Source of the DNA: Echria macrotheca
Taxonomy: Eukaryota > Ascomycota > Sordariomycetes > Sordariales > Schizotheciaceae
DNA: 64,000 nucleotides
Assembly: GCA_030411725.1 (NCBI GenBank)
Contig: MU839829.1
Span: 1,798,001-1,862,000 of the forward strand
Reading direction: 5' to 3'
Shown: positions 42,902 through 52,179 of the stretch, in pieces
Layout of the letters: the number at the start of each line of letters is the position of its first letter
How positions within the stretch are numbered: the stretch's first letter is position 1
Position numbers and translations under genes: made by a program
The notes under the pieces: generated by a model
What the model was told of the DNA's origin: nothing
Database searches by the model: none
Seen by the model: the letters and a program-made list of their open reading frames with translations, nothing else

Positions 42902-44362
42902 GGCCGGACGACAAGAGACAACCTCTCAGGAGGCACGGCAAGTAAATAATGCAATTCCCGCACAGGGCTGTTGGTCTATGGCTCTGCATAGCTACTAAGG
43001 TCGGTAATCCTGCCATCAGTGATTTATAGAGATTCAATTCGTGACAACCGGCCCAGTGTTCCCCCGCTGCTGATCTAGTCTAGTTAAACTGTCACCAGAA
43101 TCAAGATACACGGATCCCAGGCCGTCGTCAGTGTGATTGCGTGGGCGAGCCAGCTGCTGCGCGGCCCGGGCCAGGGCCGCCATCTCTCATTCGACCAAGA
43201 CCGGTTGCTGCGTCGTATTCTTCGTAAACGCAGGCCGCCCGACGGTTGAGATGTGGGGTGTGCGCCCCTCGCAGGGCTGATCTGGTCGAGTCTATCTCGA
43301 CGACAGGCTCCCCTTTGGTGGCATGTTTTGGGTCGATAGAGAGTGTGTATGTTGAGTGCCAATATTGCTGTCGGTGAGAATGCAGAGCAAGTACGATGAA
43401 TACGGTGTGTTGTCTCATGGATAACCCTAACCCTAGAAGAGACCCAGCTTGCCAGCTTGGAAAGCGTGTGTCCTTGGTTGTTGAATGCACCATTTTTATT
43501 CTACACCCGGATAGCGAAAGCCCGGATGACGCGCCCGTTGCAAACCCGGAACCCGATACAAGCTTTTCGGCAATTATCATCTGGCACGACGGAAACTGGA
43601 CAACGCCAAAAGCGTGCTGGGGAAAAAGGAATGCATCTACACTACAGTAGGTCTGGAGGCTGCCACGTGATGGCTCGCCATGCCAGTAACCTGGTGATGC
43701 GGTGATCACTTGAAAGAGATGGCATCTGATAATGCGCCCGTGGCCAGCCGTTGCTGCAACCGTCCGTCTGGAATGCTGACGTACTCGGCGTCGCATTATT
43801 TCACGGGAGACCATGTCCAATTGGGCTGCATTTTTGGGCTGATGAACCACCCTATTGGGCTTTACCACGCGAAGCAGAGAGAAGAAGCAGCTGGTTGGGC
43901 CGAAGCTGCCTATTACTTGCTGCGTGCTTTGCGGCACATCAGGTTAGGGATAGGGAGACGTCACCAGCCGGCCGCGGTTACTTTTGAAGAGGTGTTCACT
44001 GAAACCGCGGATAATGAGACTTGCCTTTTCATCTTTTCAACAGTTATCGAAATTAACTTGGTCAGCCTTGTTCCCGGCGTATCCGCTGATGATTCGCTAA
44101 TAAGCAGACCCCGGCCTGGACACGTTTTGGCAAGCCGTCCGCCAGATTGTCAGCCACCGACCATCCCTACCCTCCACAGCAAATTGCAGCCGTCAGATTC
44201 CGCCCAACTTTTTTGCTCAGGGGCATCCGACTCCAGCACACCTCTCCACTACATCCCACAATCCCACACGCATCGCGAATCATCATCGCCCATGAGGGTT
44301 GCCGCGACGCAGTCCGGCCTCGCAACTTTCCGTGTCGGCCCCGCGGTCCAGCGTCGCCCAGC
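42902..44362. other. 1.5-kb divergent spacer between FAD oxidase and EFR3
   Basis: I see no supportable gene. The open frame at 43937-43128 on the minus strand is long but has no coding-like composition. The region contains a telobox at 43422-43436 and CACG-rich sequence near the EFR3 start. Confidence 0.5.
43422..43436 (-). promoter_or_regulatory. Telobox in divergent intergenic region
   Basis: TAACCCTAACCCTAG lies 521 bp from the FAD-oxidase start and about 930 bp from the EFR3 start. It is further from either gene than the other teloboxes in the window, so its target is unclear. Confidence 0.35.
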
Positions 44363-47300
44363 ATGAACGCCATCCAGCAGCGCTGCCGGCCCAAGCATCA
44401 AGTGCTCGTCCTGAAATGCTATCCGCGCACCACCAAAGGCGCCGTCGACGTCAAGCCCAATTCGAGCGAGCTGAGCTACCTGCTCTTCTATGTCCAGTCG
44501 CGCCGCACAAAGATCCAAAAGGTCGGCAGCTTTCTCGAGAAGAAGACGGCCAGTGACGTCTATCGTCAGAGGATCGGGTAAGCACAGCACACGCAGTCGA
44601 CATGTCCCTAAATCAGCACTGACAGCCGCAGAAATGTCCAGGTAACGCTCCAGATCCTCACGGCCCTCATCGAAAAGGCGCCCAAGGATCTGCCTCTGTT
44701 CGCCCTCTGCGTCCTCACCATCCTCGACCTGATCCTCAAAGCCAACGACATCACCATGGTCGAGTCCTCCATCCCCACCTTTGACGCTTTCTGCGAGCAC
44801 CACGACCCGACCTCCCTCGCCGACCAGACGTACCTGCGCCAGTACCAATCCGTCGTCCACCAGTATGCCTCGCTCGCGTCGACGCGCGCTTTCCCCGGGA
44901 AAATCGAACCGAGCAAGCCCATGGCACTGCGGTGGCGGAATTCGGGGCTCGAGGCCATCCGGTGCGTTGCCTCGTCGGATGCGCTCTCCTCGGTTGCCGC
45001 TCAGCAGTACGACGTCGCCGTCCCCATGATACTCGAGAACTTGTGGACCGACAACGAGAACTTTCTCGATGTTCTGCTGCATCGCGCCGAGATGGAGGAG
45101 AAGATGGACGGCGCGCTGCTGCGACGTAGGACGAGCATCGCCACGGTCCAGACGGTCGACACGGCCGGCGAACCCAAACCCAACCCCGTCGCCCTCGCCG
45201 GAACTGCGGTGGATGTGGATAAGCTGGCCGAGGAGGACATTGGCGTGTTGGCCATGCAATGCCTGAAGCAGATATTCAGCGGGTCGAACAGGGGTCAGAT
45301 GCACATTGCCGCCGTGGCTCTGTTGAAGTTTATTGAGGAGCGTGTAACCCAGGAAGAGGAGGTGGTCAGGACGACTGCCAGTGGGAAAGACAGCGGTTGG
45401 GCGATCAAGATGTTTCTACTGGTTACCCGCTGGGCGCCCGTGGCCGACCGATTCTCGATTTTGCTGGCTGCGTTGGACGCGCTGGCTCGACATCCCCTCA
45501 CCGACGACACGCTGCGGCTGCACATTGTCCTTGCTGCCATGATAGGGGCTCTGCTGCGGTCGGATATCAACCTGATTGGTCTCAGCGTCAATGACGTCCT
45601 CCTGGCTTTCATCGCGCACATCCGAAGGCTGGTCCAGATGCCGGGCGACCCCAACAGCATGAGGAGCGATCCGCCTCTCCCCGGACAGCCAGACCCGAGG
45701 TCCCCAACGACGCTGCAGTTCGCCGAGAAGGCAGATCGGGCGGCTGCGCAACGTAAGAATTTGCTGCTGCGGCTGCAGGAGTGCATTGGCGACTTGGCCA
45801 CGCATGTGTATTATGCCGACCAGATATCCGACATGATTTCGACCATCCTCCGGAAGCTCAGGCCGTCGAGGTCGAGTAGCACCTCGAGCTCGACGCCCCA
45901 GGGGGAAAAGGCTGATAATGGGGCAGCACCGCCAACATCTGAGCCGAACCAGGTGGACTCGCTTTTTGCCTTGACTGTGGCCAAGATTGCTGCGCTCCGG
46001 GCCATCAAGTCGATCTTGTTAGTGGCAAATCCGCGCAGCAAGATGAGCGGCAACATGGCGCTTTCGCGAAATCGCGTACCGATCCAGGTCTGGGATGGAA
46101 CGCACTGGCTGCTTCAGGATCCGGACGGATTGGTCCGGAAAGCGTACGCCGACGCCTTGGTCACCTGGCTGGACCGGGAGACGACCAAGGCGGATTCCAA
46201 GGCTAGAGACGAGTCGGCCCGGGGTACGAGGAACAAGGATGCGACGGGCGCGAATAGCCTCGCTAGGAGAATCGTTTCGAGCGCATCGGCGAAACCCGTC
46301 AAGATGCCGCGATCACATTTCTTGCAGCTGCTGCATCTCTCGATCTACGACAACGCCATCCAGTTTGTCGACTACGAGACGGACATAGTTTTGCTACATG
46401 TGCTGCTGACCAAGCTCGTGAACCAGCTGGGTGTCAACGCGGTCCGATACGGCATCCCCATGATATTCAGGCTGCAGGAGGATATCCAGGACGCCGAGAC
46501 GCCGATTGCCAAGGTCAGACTTGGCAGTCTCGTCCATGGCTACTTCTGGGCCTTGACCGAGAAGTTCAACTTTGAAGGGTCGATTGTCGGGAGGGCCATC
46601 CACAATGAGATTGTACGACGACGGAGCAAGAATTTTTGGGTCGAGGGCGTTCATCTGCCGCCCCCTTTGATTGAGCTGGTGGGCACGCCTGGGATGGCGC
46701 GACCGCAGCCGAGGCTGCCGATCAAGGAGATTGAGTCTGAGGCGCTTCTTCCTTTTGACGAGCGAATTGGTCTGGTTGAGAGTGTTTGCGAAGGATATGC
46801 CGAACAAGCCTGCTCGCCACCGACGAGCCCGGCCGCTAGCCCCGGCCGCAGCTTTAGCCATCCGGTGCTCGGTTCTACGCTCAGCAACATTCCCTCGATC
46901 GAGACGGGAGAGGAAATCCCGACGCACTTCCGCGAGCAGATGTTGAGCGAGTGGACCCGTGAGGCGGTCCTTGCAGCGGTGCAGGCTGGCAGTAAATCGG
47001 AATCCCTCAACGGGTCGCGTACTACGGGCACCGACCGGAACCGTCTCGGTGCGAATGGACACGCTGCCAACGGGCATATCTCGCCGTTTGGCAGCAGGAC
47101 CAACCTGCGTCCGTCAACGTCGCCCGTGGGAGATGTTGCCGGGAAGCAGTTCCGGAAGACGAGTGTGCGTAGCGGTATCTCGCCCGCGCCGCGAGGACTT
47201 GACGATCCGGCCACCAGCTCGGAGCAGGTGGTTACGTCGGTTGAACAGCTGAAGTTGGTGTTGTCGGGTCAGCTGCAACCGCCGGCTACGGCCCACGGAA

Positions 47301-47785
47301 CCGGAATGTCGTTTCAGCACGAGGACGATAGTGGGGATAGCATGGTCAGTTTCGACATGACGCCCAGCGAGCTGTCTTTTAACCCCGCCATGGCCGAGTC
47401 TTTGGGTGATGTGCCGCGACCATCATCGAGCGACCGGCGATCTTCGGTTCTTGGGGGGCCGCTGAGTTCGCATCCGACGCGGGATAGTGCCAAGTCTGAA
47501 GAAGCCGAGGTGCCACCTGTTCCACCGATTCCGAGCGGGCTCGAGGGACGTGTGTCCCGAGCCGTGGTGATTACCGAGCACGGGGCCACGCTGCCGCGGC
47601 CGTCGACGTCTAAACGGAGCTTGAAGAGCAGGGGAGCCGAGAGGGGGCTATCGTCGTCGTGGGGCGGACTGGAGGGGGCTGGTGAGCAGCGATCACCGGC
47701 CATGGATCTACAAGCGCTGCTGAAGGGAATCGACAGCCACGCGGGGGAGAGGAGTCTGGGGACGTTTTCGACGCCGCCTTATTGA
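44363..47785 (+). CDS. EFR3: EFR3, plasma-membrane scaffold of the Stt4 PI4-kinase complex
   Basis: Exons 44363-44577 and 44632-47785 encode 1122 residues. The N-terminus (MNAIQQRCRPKHQVLVLKCYP) matches the Efr3 signature, with cysteines that are palmitoylated in homologues and basic residues for membrane contact. The first about 700 residues form a helical armadillo/HEAT-like rod (VESSIPTFDAFCEHHD, MILENLWTDNENFLDVLL, VDYETDIVLLHVLLTKL). The last about 350 residues are disordered, Ser/Pro-rich and likely phosphoregulated. Efr3 anchors Ypp1/TTC7 and Stt4/PI4KIIIalpha at PIK patches, where PI4P is made. The intron splits the RIG/NVQ codon in phase. Identification rests on recognised sequence blocks and length typical of filamentous fungi. 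Confidence 0.9.
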
Positions 47786-48321
47786 TTATAATATTGGGAG
47801 AGTGTGGGCAAGCTTTGTTGGCTTGTGTATCTTTGTATGAGTAAACCAGCACTATATTTGCCTGCTTTTATGACGAGAAGACAAAAGGCGCGGTTATCAC
47901 CGAGTTGTGGACGAGCAGTGTATTGAAGGCACTACGCAGTGTCTTGATTAGTTTAGAAAATGCTCGCGATGGCACTACTATATAATAAACCGACCGTGGT
48001 TCATCTATCACCATGATAAACTAGAGCGTGAAGAGGTGTTGGCGCAGTTTTAGCAGCCGTCGATCGGGCCATGCAGTGATGTCATTTGGGACGGGCCGAG
48101 GACAAACGACTTTAAAGTTTAAACTTTGATCCCTACGATGTGATTGGATGCGCTGTGCAAGATGCCTGTATGCTTGTCTGTCTGCCCCTGGTCAGTTCAG
48201 TTCAATTATTCTAGGTCCGTGCTCATTTTTTTCTCGCGACAACAGGAAGACCCAAACTTTCCTTTACCTACCTAACCTACACCGACCTTCACCTTATTAG
48301 CCACCGACCATTTACTTAAAC
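47786..48321. other. Spacer
   Basis: No gene is seen. A perfect 14-bp palindrome, AAAGTTTAAACTTT, lies at 48114-48127, about 200 bp upstream of ATP12. AT-rich 3' flank of EFR3 comes first. Confidence 0.5.
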
Positions 48322-49654
48322 ATGGCCTCAATAACACGAACACGCCTCCGGCTCGCCGGCAGTAGCGCCCTCACCAGTCTACGCACCACCACCACCACCA
48401 CCACCCATGCCCGACCAGCTCCAGCCCGTATCCTCGCCGCCAGCGCTGCCGCTGCAATCCACCACTCCTCCTCGCAATCCGCAAAAGTTGAGCCCGGCTT
48501 CGGGAACGGTCCACCACCCCAACCTCCCTCCTCGTCGTCTACAAAACCAGCTGGTGGCAACGAGGACCCAGCCCGCGCCGAAGCCGCCGCGCGCATTGCG
48601 CGGCGCCTGCGCCAGGCTGATATGCTCAGACAGGCGAAGGATATACGCGCCATCGAGGCGGCTACGCTCAATTACAGGTCTTCTGGGAGCCACCATCAAA
48701 AAACCCGGGGGGCGGGGGGTGCGCTGAAGAAACGGTTTTGGAAGGATGTGACGGTGAATGAAGTTGATGGTTTGTTTTTTTCTCTCTCCCCTTTTTTTTT
48801 CGAGATGGGTACTAACTAGAAGAAAAAAAAAAGGGGCATTACAAATCCACCTCGACACGCGCCCTCTCCGCCACCCCTCAACGCGCGAGATCATCAGACT
48901 CCCGCCGTCGAAACACGCCCTCGCCGCCGCGCTGGCCGTCGAGTGGGACAGTCTGCGCTCGGCGCAGGACGCGACTCGGCAGCACTTGATTCCCTTGACG
49001 TCGCTCACCTGCCGCGCGATCGATTTCGTCGCTTCCGACTCCGCTGACCAAGAACTCCGAAAAGCCACGGTCGAGAGTTTGTTAAGGTATCTCGATACCG
49101 ATTCGCTGCTCTGCTGGGCCGCGCCGGTCGACCCCTCCGACGCGGACGCGCACGCCAGCGCGGTGAATGATGATGGGTATACCCTCCGGGAAGTGCAGGA
49201 GGACACGGCGCGCAAGGTGCTCGCCGTGCTGACCGCGGATGTCTGGCCCGGCGTGGCTATCACGCCTGTGCTCACGGGGGAATCGATCGTGCCGCGCGCG
49301 CAGCCGGCGGGGACTAGGGAGGTGATTCAGGGGTGGGTCTGGGGGCTGAGTGGGTTTGAGTTGGCTGGGCTTGAGAGGGCGACGTTGGCTGGGAAGAGTC
49401 TGTTGACTGCTGCGAGGTTGGTGGTCGAGTGGAGCGAGGAGGGCGCGGGGAGGGTGGTGGGGGGTAGCGGCAGCAAGGAAGAAGGGAAGAGGTTCGGGGC
49501 TGAGGAGGCGAGCAGGGCGGTTAGTGTCGAGGTCGACTGGCAGACGGCGAATTGGGGGCAGGTGGAGGATACGCATGATGTTGATTGCGAGGATGTTAGG
49601 CGTCAGATGGGGGGTGTTGTTTTGTTGGTTTCGGGGACGGGGAAGAGACATTAG
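48322..49654 (+). CDS. ATP12: ATP12, mitochondrial F1-ATPase assembly chaperone
   Basis: Exons 48322-48769 and 48834-49654 give 422 residues. The first about 45 residues are Arg/Ser/Thr/Ala-rich without acidic residues, a clear mitochondrial presequence. The family core starts at RFWKDVTVNEVDGALQIHLDTRPLRHPSTREIIRLP. It continues with LAAALAVEWDSL, HLIPLTSLTCRAIDF, LLRYLDTDSLLCW and a WPGVAITPVLTG-type block, all landmarks of ATP12/ATPAF2. ATP12 binds free F1 alpha subunit in the matrix before hexamer assembly. A C-terminal insert of Gly/Lys/Glu residues (about 375-390) is not part of the usual fold. The 64-nt intron lies after VNEVD and has a pyrimidine run and a branch site CTAAC. Confidence 0.92.
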
Positions 49655-50986
49655 AACTAAAGAAAAGGGGACGGGGGAGTGTGTATGATAGGGGGGAGGT
49701 GTAAAGAATATATATGTACAAGTTATTGAACATCGGAAGTACAGAGACAAAAACGTGAAAAGGGGGAAGTAGTGTGCTATGTGGTGTTATATATAATCCA
49801 TCACTAGAACTACATTTATTTACTCTGCTCAGATCATCCAGATGGCCGGTGAAAAAAAGAGAAGTGGAATGAAAATACATCAGATAACAAGGCAGGCAAC
49901 CCGGAACATGTGGAGATGTCCCGGCCGTGCCCCTGGTCCTGGTGTTAACATCTACATGATGGGACGCTGATTTCTTCCACTCTCTCCTCACTCTAGATAA
50001 CCCACATATATACCCGCCCAACACACTTACGATCTTGCTGTAAGCGTACATACTCCTCCTTGTCCCAACCGCCTCGTCACAAACAGGCCTCCCCCCCCTC
50101 TCCCCTACACCACGGACACACAGGGTAGAACTAACTACCACAGTAGTACGGAAGTACTCTTTCACCACCTTATAAAAGTCAAACATCACCACCACACCGC
50201 TAAGTCAAGGTAGCACACACAAACACACAAAAAGACTCCCCATTCCCAGCCCCCCAACCCCCATGAGATCCAAAGAACAGAAAACAGAAAACAGAACCTT
50301 CCACAACGCCACGTTCGCCTTACTACCTTGGTCCCCGGCTAGATAGCACACATAGATACAAAGCTAGAACCAACGAATCAGCACAATCCATCCACCGCCC
50401 TCTACAGTGCCGACACTGAGTTCCCTAACTGCTGAGTCTATGGCCCGCCTATCCGTACCTTGACAAATGTCCTGCCCTGAACACATACACGAAAACGGAC
50501 TCCCCCGATTTCTCAACCTGGGGTCGAAATCTCCTCATCTGTGATTTTTCGGCTGCCCTGGAGTGATTCAGTGTTTATCCTGCTCCTAAATCAGAGCTCG
50601 AGGGCGGTACTTGCTTCGGTGTTTTCGTGCCTTGCAGGACAACAGTTAACGGAGATGCAATTCCGGTTACGGAACGTTGAGATCCTCATTCAATGAAGAG
50701 TGCATCGTTAGCCTTTGGTTGTAGCTGGCGGTTGTGCGTTTCTTCCATGGCAAAAGGTGACACCATCGGCAGACATTGTAGTCAGTACCAAAGTCGCAGA
50801 TGGACAAATTCCCAAATTCCTTGTCAAGTCGCACTCGACAAAACACTCATCACAAAGCTCACAAGTCACAACGTTATCAAATGACCCAAAGTCGTCAATT
50901 CCACCAAGCTATGATCTTCCCTGCAGATCTCAACTACATTGCATAACTGAAAGCAACGCAAACCATTATCCCCATGACGTCCCATA
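49655..50986. other. 1.3-kb spacer
   Basis: No supportable gene is seen. The sequence is AC-rich with several CACACA-type stretches (about 50200-50320), probably UTR and non-coding spacer. Confidence 0.5.
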
Positions 50987-51859
50987 CTACCCTCCCTGTT
51001 CATAATTGAGCCACCGTTGAGTCCTGTTTGGATCGCTGTACCCTTGGGCATATGCAACCCCCTCGAACGCCGGTGTCTCGACTGCAAAACGCTGCTGAGC
51101 GCCGTACCCCTCGGCATTTGGAACCCCCTCGAACGCTGGTGTCTCCATCGCAGGGCGTTGCTGATCACCGTACCCTTGGGCATTTGGAAATGCCTCGAAC
51201 GCCGGCGCGTCCATGGTGAAGTACGGATAAGTGTCGTACCTCTGTGGATTTGCAGCCACTGCGAACACTGATGTTTCTGTATGAGAATACTGATGAAGGT
51301 CATGTCCCTGCGAACTTGCGATCGCCCCAGACCCCGGTTGAAGAGGCTGGCGAGGTTCGTATCCGTGGGTAGTTGATGCCATCCCAAATGGTTGAAGGTG
51401 CTGACGAGGATCATATCCCTGTGTGCTCTGGACCGTCCCGAACGGTTGGAGATGCTGAGTGTTATATCCGTGGGTATTCGATACCATCCCGAACGCTGTG
51501 TCTCTCGGAAGTTGCTGAGTGTCATACCCCTGGGTATTTGAAGCTGCTCCGAATGCCAATGGAAGATGCAGATGTGTGTTGGGCCCTTGGGTATCTGAAA
51601 CCATGCCGAACTCCAATGAATGCTGATGAGGGCCATATCCCCATGTGCTTGAAAACGCCCCGAACGCAGGTGTCTCTATCAGATTCCGACCATTATCATA
51701 CCCTTGGATATCCCCATACTCGATTGTCTCTCCCTCAACAAGCTGCTCTTCGAACGAGGGAAGCAAAGGATATTCCTGTTCCGGTGGCTGCGGCTGCAGT
51801 TCCCACTGTAAACGACCCTCATGACTCCTATCAACTGCCTCCGCACGCCGTTGATCTAA
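50987..51859 (-). CDS. Tandem-repeat protein (22-residue units), 5' end unresolved
   Basis: A minus-strand frame reads through from about 51859 to a stop at 50987. It is built of repeats of about 19-22 residues of the form QGYGxQQRxAxETPAFEGVxNA. The last three units repeat with a DNA period of exactly 66 bp; the earlier ones have diverged (HGYNTQHLQPFGTVQST, QGYDPRQHLQPFGMASTT). An acceptor-like CTAAC...TTTAG at about 51860 suggests a further exon upstream, perhaps one starting at an ATG near 52055, but no good donor was found. No signal peptide or known domain is seen. The Gln/Tyr/Gly-rich units resemble aggregation-prone or prion-like segments. A second frame is also open through much of the array, so coding status is likely but not certain. 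It lies about 320 bp downstream of the AlkB-like gene, same strand. Confidence 0.5.
   Translation of the reverse strand, partial: LDQRRAEAVDRSHEGRLQWELQPQPPEQEYPLLPSFEEQLVEGETIEYGDIQGYDNGRNLIETPAFGAFSSTWGYGPHQHSLEFGMVSDTQGPNTHLHLPLAFGAASNTQGYDTQQLPRDTAFGMVSNTHGYNTQHLQPFGTVQSTQGYDPRQHLQPFGMASTTHGYEPRQPLQPGSGAIASSQGHDLHQYSHTETSVFAVAANPQRYDTYPYFTMDAPAFEAFPNAQGYGDQQRPAMETPAFEGVPNAEGYGAQQRFAVETPAFEGVAYAQGYSDPNRTQRWLNYEQGG
51040..51660. repeat. 66-bp tandem repeat array
   Basis: The phrase CCTCGAACGC recurs at 51061, 51127 and 51193, exactly 66 bp apart. More diverged units with CCGAACG(C/G) cores continue to about 51660. The array coincides with the repeat-protein frame above. Confidence 0.85.
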
Positions 51860-52179
51860 ATAAGCTCAGTTAGCCCGCTGGAAATAATCTATAACTCCAA
51901 TGTCATGCTTGAAACGATGCTGAAGACGATGCTGAAAGGAATGCTGAAATCGATGAAGACGGTGCTGAAGCAGTGCTGAAATTGATGCTGACGATGCTGA
52001 ACGATATCGAGAACCACGCTGGAGCTGAAAGATAAATCACGCATGGCATCTCGAACCATAAGGTCGTGACACTGTCATGATAACCGCAAGGACGCACAAG
52101 CAGATGCCGAACACTGAAATATCTGCATCGCAGAAGCCGACACTGCTCTGAACCGACGCGCGGATCGAATCGCAAAGGG
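51860..52179. other. Spacer with 12-bp repeats
   Basis: Lies between the repeat-protein frame and the end of the AlkB-like gene and is filled largely by the short repeat listed separately. Confidence 0.45.
51906..52008. repeat. Short repeat of GATGCTGAA units
   Basis: Eight or more variants of (AC)GATGCTGAA(G) follow one another with spacing near 12 bp, several interrupted (GGAATGCTGAAATCGATGAA). This is a drifted minisatellite. Confidence 0.75.

Noticed and set aside
43128..43937. 269-codon minus-strand open frame between FAD oxidase and EFR3
   Set aside because: No family resemblance, no plausible promoter and low-quality residue composition; treated as spacer.
50866..51636. Second open frame (256 codons) over the 66-bp repeat array
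   Set aside because: The repeats stay open in more than one frame. The frame at 50987-51859 has the more protein-like pattern, so only that one is listed.
51040..51660. CRISPR-like array
   Set aside because: Units are contiguous, coding-like and without unique spacers in a eukaryotic genome.
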